This document shows positions 8,517 to 15,950 of a stretch of 64,000 nucleotides of DNA, in pieces; within the stretch, counting starts at the first letter, position 1, and each line of letters opens with the position of its first letter. The notes beneath the pieces were generated by a model. The model saw nothing but the letters and a program-made list of their open reading frames with translations, ran no database searches and was not told the DNA's origin. The position numbers and the translations under genes were made by a program. This DNA is from an uncultured Lachnospiraceae bacterium (GTDB taxonomy: Bacteria > Bacillota > Clostridia > Lachnospirales > Lachnospiraceae): contig CAKRAK010000001.1 in NCBI GenBank assembly GCA_934294885.1, positions 124,001 through 188,000 of the forward strand, in the 5' to 3' direction.

Positions 8517-9191
8517 TTACTCCATGCAATATCCTACATTTCTTACTGTTTTAATATAATGGCTGCTGTCACCAAGCTTCTGACGCAATGTTTTGATATG
8601 CATGTCCAGGGTTCTGGATTCTCCTTCAAAATCGGTGCCCCAGACACGTTCCATTAAAAGATCCCGCTTTAAAACAATTCCTGCATTTTGGATGAGGATA
8701 TGTAAAAGCTCATATTCCTTATAGGTTAATTCTACAACCTCTCCATTCACCGTACACTGTCTTTTTAACATATTTAGGTTAATTTCATGATAATTTAATT
8801 CAATCTCCTCCGGCTCATGATAGCTTCTTCTAAGGAGCGCCTTCACCCGGGATATCAGTTCCATGACTCCAAAAGGCTTTGTAATATAATCATCGGCCCC
8901 GGAATCCAGCCCTTTTACTTTATCAATCTCTGAAGTTTTTGCTGTTACCATAATAACCGGCAGGGATTTTGTTTCCGGGTTACTTCTGATTTTTTTCATA
9001 ATAGAAATACCGTCTGCATCCGGCAGCATAATATCCAATAATACCAAATCTGCCTTTTTTTCGTCCATCCGTTTAAAGAAAGATTTTGCCTGTTCAAAAG
9101 ACTCTACCTCATATCCGCTGTTCTTCAAAGCAAAGCTTTCAATCTCCTGAATATTCAGGTCATCTTCCACCACATAAATTAAAAATGACAT
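8517..9191 (-). CDS. phoP: Response regulator PhoP (OmpR/PhoB type)
   Basis: A DNA-binding response regulator of 224 residues. The receiver has acidic D10-D11, phospho-acceptor D53 in LVLLDIMLPDADG, and the conserved Lys in DDYITKPFG. The C-terminal winged helix reads LTYKEYELLHIL and ends RTVRNVGYCM. The start MSFLIYV at 9191 is chosen because the receiver fold begins there; a GAGG lies about 10 bases upstream and the frame up to 9224 adds only non-domain residues. It is expected to bind the 11-bp-spaced TTTACA-like repeats seen at 9341-9379 and 14465-14492. Confidence 0.83.
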   Translation of the reverse strand: MSFLIYVVEDDLNIQEIESFALKNSGYEVESFEQAKSFFKRMDEKKADLVLLDIMLPDADGISIMKKIRSNPETKSLPVIMVTAKTSEIDKVKGLDSGADDYITKPFGVMELISRVKALLRRSYHEPEEIELNYHEINLNMLKRQCTVNGEVVELTYKEYELLHILIQNAGIVLKRDLLMERVWGTDFEGESRTLDMHIKTLRQKLGDSSHYIKTVRNVGYCME

Positions 9192-9219
9192 ATCCTCACA
9201 ACCTCTTTCATTTTTTATT

Positions 9220-9248
9220 ATCATAATTGAATCTCATTAAAGTTTCAA
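9220..9248 (-). promoter_or_regulatory. sigma-A promoter for phoP-phoR
   Basis: TTGAAA, 17 bases, TATGAT on the minus strand, ending 29 bases before the phoP start codon. Confidence 0.6.
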
Positions 9249-9303
9249 GCTTCCAAATACCTTTTTCCTTTTAAGAATTTTTTCACTTTATAAACAAAAG
9301 CAT

Positions 9304-9341
9304 TATAAAACGCCGAATTTATTTTATTTTAATCCGACGTT
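9304..9341 (-). terminator. Weak terminator-like hairpin after the alarmone synthetase gene
   Basis: An 11-bp stem with two mismatches (AACGTCGGATT against AATTCGGCGTT) and an A/T loop, followed by a short T run. It may separate the pst operon from phoPR. Confidence 0.4.
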
Positions 9342-9379
9342 GTAAAAATCAATTTATTCTAATGTAAAATGTATGTAAA
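9341..9379 (-). promoter_or_regulatory. Pho-box-like direct repeats upstream of phoP
   Basis: TTTACA (minus strand) occurs at 9374-9379, 9363-9368 and 9341-9346, offsets of 0, 11 and 33 bases. The 11-bp period is the pattern bound by PhoP of Bacillus (TTAACA-type repeats with 5-base spacers). The fourth expected unit at 9352 is degenerate. The array ends about 90 bases upstream of the phoP -35, suggesting autoregulation. Confidence 0.55.
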
Positions 9380-9383
9380 ATTC

Positions 9384-9968
9384 CTATTTTTTAATGGATT
9401 CCTCCAGAATACGTTCCAGCATTTTATCCATTTTCTTACTCCATTTTGAGAAATCACGAATATCCTTTTGTAATTTCTCCGGAATCGGTGTTTCCTTTTT
9501 ATAGATCAAAATAGATTCCAAAGACGACCAGGCATCCATTAAAATCGTTCTTAACTGTAACTCAACCTTTACGCCATCCACTGACAAGATCATATGATAA
9601 CTCTGGTATCCGTTATCTTTCGGATTTTTAATATAATCCTTTTCCTTCAAAATCTTAAATTTCTTTGACTGCTCCAGAAGATTAACGATCATATTAATCT
9701 GCTTCGTATCAAAGCAGATAACACGAACCCCTGCAATATCATTTAACAACTCTTCAATAGGTTTATTTTTATAAAGCTTATGCTTCCGCTTTAATTTTGC
9801 AGCAATACTTTCCGTAGTCTTTAATCTGTGCTCCACAAACCGGATAAAATGATTCCCGTTTTTGTTATAATAATTGGCATCCATGTTATAGATTTCATCC
9901 ATTAACACTCTGCTTGCCGCAGCATAAACCTTTCGCTTCTCATCATCCCAAAATGTTACCTTTTCCAT
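9384..9968 (-). CDS. Small alarmone synthetase (RelA/SpoT-domain protein)
   Basis: A single-domain (p)ppGpp synthetase-like protein of 194 residues, close to the usual length of RelQ/RelP proteins, with no hydrolase or regulatory domain. Motifs are RLKTTESIAAKLKR (R48 to R61), DIAGVRVICF, the substrate loop DYIKNPKDNGYQSYH (Y121 stacks on the acceptor base in the family) and VELQLRT (E136, Q138, R140). The usual WAxxEH motif reads WSSLES, so the His is lost. It begins 6 bases after a small membrane protein gene that follows phoU, so it is probably made with the Pst system. Assignment to RelQ or RelP is open. Confidence 0.82.
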   Translation of the reverse strand: MEKVTFWDDEKRKVYAAASRVLMDEIYNMDANYYNKNGNHFIRFVEHRLKTTESIAAKLKRKHKLYKNKPIEELLNDIAGVRVICFDTKQINMIVNLLEQSKKFKILKEKDYIKNPKDNGYQSYHMILSVDGVKVELQLRTILMDAWSSLESILIYKKETPIPEKLQKDIRDFSKWSKKMDKMLERILEESIKK

Positions 9969-9974
9969 TCCCTT

Positions 9975-10205
9975 TTAATCCTTTCTCATAAAGTAAAACA
10001 AACCACCCAAATATCCCGGCAGCACTGCAAAATAACCTGCAAAGCAAATCATGTCCTCCGGATTATTCAGACAGAAGAAATGAAGCAGATACCATACAAG
10101 AAAGCCTGCAATACCAAAAATAAGCGTATTGATAAATAAAAACGAACCGGTTTTACATTTTAACAACAGATACAAATATTCACACCAATTCCAATAAATC
10201 TTCAT
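9975..10205 (-). CDS. Small two-span membrane protein between phoU and the alarmone synthetase
   Basis: A 76-residue product with two hydrophobic segments (about 22-44 and 53-70), a Trp/Tyr-rich N-terminus (KIYWNWCEYLYLLLKCK) and the ending YFMRKD. The start codon follows the phoU stop by 6 bases, and its weak ribosome site (GGTGATG) overlaps the end of phoU, so coupling is likely. I know no family for it. Its position suggests a link to phosphate uptake or to the alarmone enzyme. Confidence 0.6.
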   Translation of the reverse strand: MKIYWNWCEYLYLLLKCKTGSFLFINTLIFGIAGFLVWYLLHFFCLNNPEDMICFAGYFAVLPGYLGGLFYFMRKD

Positions 10206-10211
10206 TTTACA

Positions 10212-10859
10212 TCACCCGATTTCTTTATTACCAGTCACAGAAAAGATTACCCACTCTGCTATATTTGTGGCATGATCTCCAATCCGTTCAAAATATTTTG
10301 CCACCATTAACAAGTCTGTTGCCTGTTCCCCGTTATTCACATCCTGATGAATCAACCGGATCAGTTCATTTTTTTCCTCTAAAAACAATGCATCCACAAC
10401 ATCATCATGCAAGATTACGGCTTTGGCTCTTTCAATATCACTTTCCACATATGCATTAATACTCTGGATTACCATATCTGTTGTTTCTGTTGCCATTTTC
10501 TTCAAGCAGTCCAGATTATTAATCTGTGGACATTCTGATAAATAAATGACCAATTCTCCAATATCCGAAGCATGGTCACCGATTCGCTCCAAATCAGTAA
10601 TCATCTTTAATGCTGCGGAAATAAAACGAAGATCCTTTGCTACCGGCTGTTGACAAAGCAGCAGCTTTAAACATAACCGTTCAATTTCCTTTTCCATTTC
10701 ATCAATTTCCTCATCATAGGAAATAGTTTCCTTGGCTTTTTTTACATCCTGACTATTTAATGCATTGATTGCCAATTCAATGGCATGCTCTACCATCTGT
10801 CCCATTTGAACCAAAAGGTCATTCAATTGTTTTAACTGATGCATATATCGTTCTCTCAT
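10212..10859 (-). CDS. phoU: Phosphate transport regulator PhoU
   Basis: A 215-residue all-helical protein made of two PhoU repeats (about residues 8-95 and 110-205), each with the metal-site signature ExxxD: DLERIGDHASDIGE and YFERIGDHATNIAE. PhoU links the PstSCAB transporter to the PhoR kinase and damps signalling when phosphate is plentiful. The start ATG at 10859 has GGAGG 8 bases upstream; a GTG one codon earlier is an alternative. It lies 40 bases after pstB in the usual order. Confidence 0.92.
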   Translation of the reverse strand: MRERYMHQLKQLNDLLVQMGQMVEHAIELAINALNSQDVKKAKETISYDEEIDEMEKEIERLCLKLLLCQQPVAKDLRFISAALKMITDLERIGDHASDIGELVIYLSECPQINNLDCLKKMATETTDMVIQSINAYVESDIERAKAVILHDDVVDALFLEEKNELIRLIHQDVNNGEQATDLLMVAKYFERIGDHATNIAEWVIFSVTGNKEIG

Positions 10860-10899
10860 CACTCTATCCTCCATTCCTGACAATTCTTAATCCGATCCA

Positions 10900-11652
10900 T
10901 CATCCAAAACGTCCTGTAATATAATCTTCCGTTCTGCTGTCCTTTGGATTACTGAAGATGGAATCTGTATCACCGGCTTCAACGATTTCACCCAAAAGGA
11001 AAAATACCGTTGTATCTGAAATACGTGCTGCCTGCTGCATGTTGTGGGTTACCATAATAATGGTGTACTTATCCTTTAAATCAATTGCCAGATCCTCAAT
11101 CTTTGATGTGGAAATGGGATCTAATGCAGATGTTGGTTCATCCATTAGTATGATTTCGGGTTCCACTGCCAACGCTCTTGCAATACATAATCTCTGCTGC
11201 TGTCCGCCGGAAAGACCTAATGCACTTTTTTTCAATCGATCCTTCAATTCATCCCAAATTGCTGCCTGACGCAGGGATTTTTCCACAATCGCATCCAGTT
11301 CATCCTTTTTATGGATTCCATGGGTTCTCGGACCAAATGCAATATTGTCATAGACACTCATTGGGAATGGGTTTGGCTTTTGAAAAACCATACCGACTCT
11401 CTTACGAAGCATATTTACATCCATATCACCGTAAATATTTTCCCCATCTAACCGGACGTCACCGGTAATCCTGCAACCCTCCACCATATCATTCATGCGG
11501 TTTAAGGACTTTAAAAAAGTACTCTTTCCACAACCGGAAGGTCCGATAAATGCGGTTACTTCATTTTCATGCATATTTAAATTTATATTTTTTAATGCGT
11601 GAAAATCATCATAATAAAGGTCTAAGCCCTTTACTGTCATTTTATCTTCCAT
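10900..11652 (-). CDS. pstB: Phosphate ABC transporter ATP-binding protein PstB
   Basis: The ATPase of the high-affinity phosphate importer, 250 residues. It has a Walker A (GPSGCGKST), a Q-loop ([15 protein letters not shown], the typical PstB sequence), the ABC signature (LSGGQQQR), Walker B ([11 protein letters not shown]) and the H-loop (MVTHNM). It lies between pstA (25 bases upstream) and phoU, in the standard order. Confidence 0.95.
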   Translation of the reverse strand: MEDKMTVKGLDLYYDDFHALKNINLNMHENEVTAFIGPSGCGKSTFLKSLNRMNDMVEGCRITGDVRLDGENIYGDMDVNMLRKRVGMVFQKPNPFPMSVYDNIAFGPRTHGIHKKDELDAIVEKSLRQAAIWDELKDRLKKSALGLSGGQQQRLCIARALAVEPEIILMDEPTSALDPISTSKIEDLAIDLKDKYTIIMVTHNMQQAARISDTTVFFLLGEIVEAGDTDSIFSNPKDSRTEDYITGRFG

Positions 11653-11677
11653 TGTTCTACCTCTTTTCTATCTATTT

Positions 11678-12511
11678 TTATGCATTTACGCCTGATAATT
11701 TCTTTGCCAGCTTATTGGAAATAAAGTTAACAAAAATAACCAAAATCAATAAAATTACTGCGGTTGCATATGCCTTATCTTCATGTAAGCCTTCATTTGC
11801 CAACATCCACATGTGCAGTGCTATGGTTCTTCCTGATTCCATTAAAGAACCCGGAAGCTTCGCAACGGTTCCCGATGTATAAATCAATGCTGCCGTCTCA
11901 CCTACGATACGACCGATTGCCAAAATCACGCCGGATAAAATTCCCGGAATCGCCGGTGGCAATACAATCTTGATTACGGTTCTTAATCTTCCTGCACCTA
12001 ATCCAAAGCTTGCCTCCCGGTAAGAATCCGGTACTGCCTGCAATGCCTCCTCTGTGGTACGCATAATTACCGGTAATACCATGATTGCCAGTGTAAAGGC
12101 ACCTGCAAGAATAGACTGTCCCCAGCTTAATGCATTTACAAAGAACAACAGACCAAACAAACCATATACAATGGACGGAATTCCCTGTAAGGTTTCCGTT
12201 GTAATCCGGACAACCTTTACAACCTTACTTCCTCTCTTTGCATACTCCACTGTGTAAATTGCCGCTCCAATACCAACCGGTACTACAATCAATAACGTAA
12301 CCACTGCCATCAAAATCGTATTTAACACAGATGGAATGACCGAAACATTATCTGAGTTATAAGTCCATGAGAAGAAATCCAAAGATAAATGAGGAATTCC
12401 TTTTATCAAAATGTATCCGATGATAAATAACAGCATTCCAAATGTTACAGCCGCTGCCGCATATACAAAAAAAGACAGAAGGGAAGCTTCAACCTTAGAC
12501 TTTTTATTCAT
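11678..12511 (-). CDS. pstA: Phosphate ABC transporter permease PstA
   Basis: A membrane permease of 277 residues with six predicted spans and the binding-protein-dependent transport EAA loop (TEEALQAVPDSYREASFGLGAGRLRTV). It shows PstA features such as TTETLQGIPSIVYGLFGLLFF and GIGRIVGETAALIYTSG-like sequences (here AIGRIVGETAALIYTSG). It starts one base after the pstC stop and forms the heterodimeric channel with PstC. Confidence 0.94.
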   Translation of the reverse strand: MNKKSKVEASLLSFFVYAAAAVTFGMLLFIIGYILIKGIPHLSLDFFSWTYNSDNVSVIPSVLNTILMAVVTLLIVVPVGIGAAIYTVEYAKRGSKVVKVVRITTETLQGIPSIVYGLFGLLFFVNALSWGQSILAGAFTLAIMVLPVIMRTTEEALQAVPDSYREASFGLGAGRLRTVIKIVLPPAIPGILSGVILAIGRIVGETAALIYTSGTVAKLPGSLMESGRTIALHMWMLANEGLHEDKAYATAVILLILVIFVNFISNKLAKKLSGVNA

Positions 12512-12512
12512 A

Positions 12513-13466
12513 CTAGGACTCCTTTCTTTTCAACAGAGAAAAACATAAATTAATGATCAGGATAAAGATAAACAACACCATACCCGTTGCAATTAATGCC
12601 TCTCTATGTAAACCGGTTGCATATCCCATCTCGATTACGATGTTTGCAGTCATGGTACGGATTCCGTCAAATGCACTTTCCGGCATTCTTGCCTGATTAC
12701 CGGCTACCATAATAACTGCCATAGTCTCTCCGATGGCACGGCCAACACCAAGAATAACTCCTGCCAGAATACCTGATTTTGCAGCCGGTACCATAATACG
12801 GAACACACTTCTTTGATGGGTTGCACCTAATGCACGGGCTCCCTCGTAATAGGTTTCACTGACTGCCCGGATAGATGATTCACTGACACTGACAATGGTC
12901 GGCAATATCATAATTCCAAGCAAAACCGATGCTGTTAAAATACAGCAGCCATTTGTGTTAATTCCAAATGTATCCCGAAATGTACGGACTAAGGGAACCA
13001 ATATGACCAGACCGAAAAATCCATATACAACAGAAGGAATTCCTGCCATCAGATCAGATGATGTCTTTAATATGCCATACATTTTCTTCGGACAAAATCT
13101 TGCCATAAATACCGCTGTAAAAATTCCAACGGGAACACCTACTAAAATGGCACCAAAGGTAATCACAATACTTCCGCATATCATCGGAAGAATTCCAAAG
13201 GATGGATTTCCGTTAGTAGGTGCCCATGTTGTGCCAAATAAAAATTCCTTTACACCTATTTTTTGTATTGCCGGAATTCCGTTGGCAAATAAAAATACAC
13301 AAATCAGTAAAATCGCCAGAATAGAAAGGAGCGCTGTAAGGGTAAATACTCCCCTTGCAGCAGCTTCTTTTCCTCTATTGAAGCGTATTTTGTTTTCTTC
13401 ACTGATTCCTTTTTTCTCTTTCACTTTTTGTTTGGGAATCACAACTGTCCGCTCCATAGTATTCAC
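12513..13466 (-). CDS. pstC: Phosphate ABC transporter permease PstC
   Basis: A 317-residue membrane permease with six spans and a longer basic N-terminal tail (about 35 residues, KQKVKEKKGISEENK). Family marks are SSDLMAGIPSVVYGFFGLV, the EAA loop SSIRAVSETYYEGARALGATHQRSVFRI and GRAIGETMAVIMVAGNQARMP. It lies 5 bases downstream of pstS. A strand-mirror frame of 194 codons opposite it is judged an artefact of codon bias. Confidence 0.94.
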   Translation of the reverse strand: MNTMERTVVIPKQKVKEKKGISEENKIRFNRGKEAAARGVFTLTALLSILAILLICVFLFANGIPAIQKIGVKEFLFGTTWAPTNGNPSFGILPMICGSIVITFGAILVGVPVGIFTAVFMARFCPKKMYGILKTSSDLMAGIPSVVYGFFGLVILVPLVRTFRDTFGINTNGCCILTASVLLGIMILPTIVSVSESSIRAVSETYYEGARALGATHQRSVFRIMVPAAKSGILAGVILGVGRAIGETMAVIMVAGNQARMPESAFDGIRTMTANIVIEMGYATGLHREALIATGMVLFIFILIINLCFSLLKRKES

Positions 13467-13471
13467 TCTCC

Positions 13472-14392
13472 TTAGTTAAGGCTCCAATCAGTAATTTCAC
13501 CTACATAAATCTGTTTAATCTGGTCTAATGATAAATCAGATACTTCATTTTCAGTGTTAACAATTACTGCAATTCCGTCTAATGCAATGGCTGTAGCTGT
13601 TAATTTAGCAGCTTCATCATCCGATAATTCGCGGGATGCCATACCGATATCACAAGTTCCTTCCATAGCGGATGTCATACCTGTTGTAGAATCGCTCTGC
13701 TGAACCTCGACTGTAACATTTGGGTTAATCTTCTGATATGCTTCTGCTAATTTCTCCATGACAGGAGTAACAGAAGAGGAACCTGCAACAACAACTTTTC
13801 CGGATGCATCATTTGACTCAAAAGCCTCTGCTGATTCATTGATCTTGATGTACTTATTATCTTCTACAATCTGCTGACCCTCTGTACTCATGATGAAATC
13901 ATAGAAATCCTGTGCTGCATCTGAAAGAGCCTCATCCTTTGAGTAAGCAATATTGAATGGTCTTGAAATTGCATATGTACCGTTCTTTACATTTTCTGTT
14001 GTCGCATCTACACCATCTACCTTTACAGCCTTTACGGTATCGTTTAAAGCACCCATTGATACATAACCGATTGCATTGGTATCTCCTGCAACATTGTTTA
14101 ATACAACATCTGTACTGTTTGCAATTACTGCATTTGTTGTTGTATTATCTACCTTATTTCCATCTGCATCCTTTTCCTCAACCTTTGTAAGCTCAACGAA
14201 TGCACCTCTTGTTCCAGAACCGTCCTCACGGCTGATTACGGAAATACTTCCGCTTGCTCCACCTGCTGCAGTGGTGTTGCCACTATCTGCAGTTGTTCCG
14301 GCATTAGAACCACAACCTGTCATCAAACCTACAAGCATCATGCCTGCAATTACAATACTACCTGTCTTCTTCATAAATTTTTTCATTTTCAT
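13472..14392 (-). CDS. pstS: Phosphate-binding lipoprotein PstS, circularly permuted
   Basis: The extracytoplasmic phosphate receptor, 306 residues, with a lipoprotein signal (lipobox LMTGC, C27) and a Gly/Thr/Ala linker. The order of the two halves is reversed compared with normal PstS. Residues 48-185 contain the part usually found second (ISVISREDGSGTRGAF, then NAIGYVSMGAL and ISRPFNIAYSKDEALSDAAQDF). Residues 198-306 contain the part usually found first (VVVAGSSSVTPVMEKLAE, CDIGMASREL, ALDGIAVIVN), and the protein stops right after IYVGEITDW, where the hinge would normally lead into the first block. Phosphate-contacting loops of both lobes are present, so it should fold and bind. It leads the operon behind a Pho box. 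MKK at 14386 is an alternative start. Confidence 0.9.
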   Translation of the reverse strand: MKMKKFMKKTGSIVIAGMMLVGLMTGCGSNAGTTADSGNTTAAGGASGSISVISREDGSGTRGAFVELTKVEEKDADGNKVDNTTTNAVIANSTDVVLNNVAGDTNAIGYVSMGALNDTVKAVKVDGVDATTENVKNGTYAISRPFNIAYSKDEALSDAAQDFYDFIMSTEGQQIVEDNKYIKINESAEAFESNDASGKVVVAGSSSVTPVMEKLAEAYQKINPNVTVEVQQSDSTTGMTSAMEGTCDIGMASRELSDDEAAKLTATAIALDGIAVIVNTENEVSDLSLDQIKQIYVGEITDWSLN

Positions 14393-14464
14393 TACCTCTC
14401 TTTTTTTATTTCCGTTGACAGATTGTAGTTTAGTTGTGCTACGTAAAATCTACTATCCTGTTAT

Positions 14465-14492
14465 CGTAAAGATTTTGTAAATTAAGCGTAAA
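14465..14492 (-). promoter_or_regulatory. Pho box upstream of pstS
   Basis: On the minus strand three hexamers, TTTACG, TTTACA and TTTACG, follow each other at an exact 11-base period (14487-14492, 14476-14481, 14465-14470). This is the direct-repeat layout bound by PhoP-type regulators. A further TTTACG at 14442-14447 is 23 bases on. The array overlaps the T tail of the preceding terminator and ends about 70 bases before the pstS start. Confidence 0.68.
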
Positions 14493-14514
14493 AAAAGACG
14501 CCTCCTAAGCGTCC
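14490..14514 (-). terminator. Terminator after the YitT-family gene
   Basis: A GACGC/GCGTC stem with a 7-base loop, flanked by A and T runs, so possibly bidirectional. On the minus strand seven T follow, and these merge into the first Pho-box hexamer. Confidence 0.65.
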
Positions 14515-14587
14515 TTTTTAAACAGATATAAAATACGAACCATGAAGCACCGATATCCCTTTTCCCGATAAAAACACCATCACCCTT

Positions 14588-15439
14588 TTACTGAAAGCCA
14601 TCGTTTTTCTTCACATGGGAACCGATAATTTCCGATACGTCACTGATGGAAACAAATGCAGAAACATCCTCAGACTGCACGATGTTCTTTAATTCATTTA
14701 CCTCAAATCTTGTAATTACACAATACAATACCGTCTTTTTCCCACTGACCAATCCGGTTCCGTCTATCATGGTTACGGTTCTTCCAAGCATTTGATAGAT
14801 TAATTTACTGACCTTATCCGCATCATCCGTAATAATCATAGCAGCCTTCGCCTGATCGATTCCATTTTCGATCATATCAATAATTTTTGAGGTAATAAAA
14901 TAGGTCAACAGACTGTACATTGCCCGGTCCCAGCCAAACAAGGTTGCGGCAATCATGTAAATTACGATATTAAAAAGAAGAACGGTCTGCCCTACAGAAA
15001 ATCCATATCTTTTGTTTAACAAAATGGCAATGGTCTCCGTTCCGTCTAAGCATCCGCCAAACCGGATTACAAGTCCAACACCGATTCCGAGAATTACACC
15101 TCCAAAGCAGACTGCCAGGAGATACTCCTCCGTTGCATTTACAAAGCTTTCAAATATCTCCAAAAAAACAGAAAAAACCAACATTCCATACCCACTTTTT
15201 GCGATGAATATGTGTCCCAGCCGATATGCTCCAATCATTAGAAACGGAAGATTTAATACCATAGTAAGCAAACCTAATTTGAATCCGGTCAAATGATTGA
15301 CGATCATACTGATACCTACGATTCCACCATCTAAAATCGTACAGGGAACTAAAAATTCCTCAATGGAAAATGCGGCGATTACAGCTCCCAATGTAATCAT
15401 TGCAAATTCAAATAAAATTCTAAATACCTTGTTTTTCAT
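14588..15439 (-). CDS. YitT-family membrane protein (DUF161 + DUF2179)
   Basis: A 283-residue integral membrane protein with five or six spans in residues 1-190 (ALGAVIAAFSIEEF-like start, then PCTILDGGIVGISMIVNHLTGF, a family mark) and a C-terminal cytoplasmic DUF2179 domain (about residues 200-275, GRTVTMIDGTGLVSGKKTVLYCV). YitT proteins are poorly characterised and are thought to be transporters. The start is MKNKVFR at 15439, with AAAGGAG 5 bases upstream; the frame up to 15484 lacks a site. It is a single gene, upstream of pstS but isolated from it by a terminator. Confidence 0.85.
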   Translation of the reverse strand: MKNKVFRILFEFAMITLGAVIAAFSIEEFLVPCTILDGGIVGISMIVNHLTGFKLGLLTMVLNLPFLMIGAYRLGHIFIAKSGYGMLVFSVFLEIFESFVNATEEYLLAVCFGGVILGIGVGLVIRFGGCLDGTETIAILLNKRYGFSVGQTVLLFNIVIYMIAATLFGWDRAMYSLLTYFITSKIIDMIENGIDQAKAAMIITDDADKVSKLIYQMLGRTVTMIDGTGLVSGKKTVLYCVITRFEVNELKNIVQSEDVSAFVSISDVSEIIGSHVKKNDGFQ

Positions 15440-15471
15440 GGAGACTCCTTTCCAAATATAAGATAGTTTTT

Positions 15472-15501
15472 CTATAATCCACACAGATTATATAACGTCA
15501 A
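15472..15501 (-). promoter_or_regulatory. Possible promoter for the YitT-family gene
   Basis: TTGACG, 18 bases, TTATAG on the minus strand. A TATAAT inside the spacer makes the exact -10 uncertain. Confidence 0.45.
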
Positions 15502-15582
15502 CATCATATCATAATATACGCAGTATATAATGTATAATCATTATAATATGTTTATTATGTCATAAGTTGTCTCCATATGCAA

Positions 15583-15605
15583 GAAAAACCGCAATGAAAG
15601 CGGTT
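15583..15605 (-). terminator. Terminator-like hairpin
   Basis: AACCGC pairs with GCGGTT around a 7-base loop, with five T following on the minus strand. It may end transcripts coming from the sigma/anti-sigma operon after they cross the hairpin repeat at 15785-15898. Confidence 0.5.
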
Positions 15606-15621
15606 TATAGTGAAGTTACCT

Positions 15622-15753
15622 ATGAAAAAAGAATTATCAGAGTTTGTATTTCTGCTTGGAATATCAGTAATAGGATTAATCTCTATGAACATGACCGGTC
15701 AGAGAATCCGTGCCATGGGAGTATTTATCCGGACTATAAAAACAATAGAATAA
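15622..15753 (+). CDS. Possible 43-residue membrane peptide
   Basis: This is the only plus-strand frame in the window that looks protein-like and is not opposite a gene. The product begins MKKELSEFVFLLGISVIGL, continues through a hydrophobic span, and ends with a basic amphipathic stretch (RIRAMGVFIRTIKTIE), the layout of a small membrane protein. The ribosome site is weak; an in-frame GTG at 15610 is an alternative start. A minus-strand terminator just upstream argues that the region could also be untranslated. It could be a real small gene, a gene relic or chance. Confidence 0.35.
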   Translation: MKKELSEFVFLLGISVIGLISMNMTGQRIRAMGVFIRTIKTIE

Positions 15754-15784
15754 TTATATGAAAAAACAGCTTTCGAAAGCAGAT

Positions 15785-15898
15785 GATGGATTCCTTACAA
15801 GGACATCTGCTTCCGTCGGTACTTAATAAGTGCGTAGCACGAATTTAGTACCGCTACGAGAAGCAGACAGTGGGAACGGTCCTTGTAAGGAATCCATC
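15785..15898 (+). repeat. Long structured hairpin, element A of a dispersed repeat family
   Basis: Nested inverted repeats form one long stem. The outer arms are 20-bp perfect complements (15785-15804 with 15879-15898), the next pair is TCTGCTTC/GAAGCAGA (15806-15813, 15860-15867), the core is GGTACT/AGTACC (15818-15823, 15847-15852), and the tip is GTGC-GTA-GCAC. The GGTACTTAA...TTTAGTACCGC core recurs in the element at 58.6 kb. It lies 52 bases beyond the anti-sigma stop, so it may also affect the 3' end of that mRNA. Confidence 0.7.
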
Positions 15899-15950
15899 AC
15901 TGCGAAAGAAAGCGTCCGGCTAAGAATCATAGGAAGGGAGCATCCCAAAC

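Noticed and set aside
9141..9191. Attempt to treat the PhoP start at 9224 as real
   Set aside because: The receiver domain begins at 9191, and the extra eleven codons overlap the promoter-proximal leader and ribosome-site region.
12895..13479. 194-codon plus-strand frame opposite pstC
   Set aside because: It mirrors a well-identified gene; its Pro/Ile/Thr-rich composition is what the complementary strand of a membrane protein gives.
13472..14392. PstS order explained by frameshift, partial duplication or assembly error
   Set aside because: One unbroken frame has a lipobox, each half present once, a linker between halves and correct operon spacing on both sides; raw reads could still test it.
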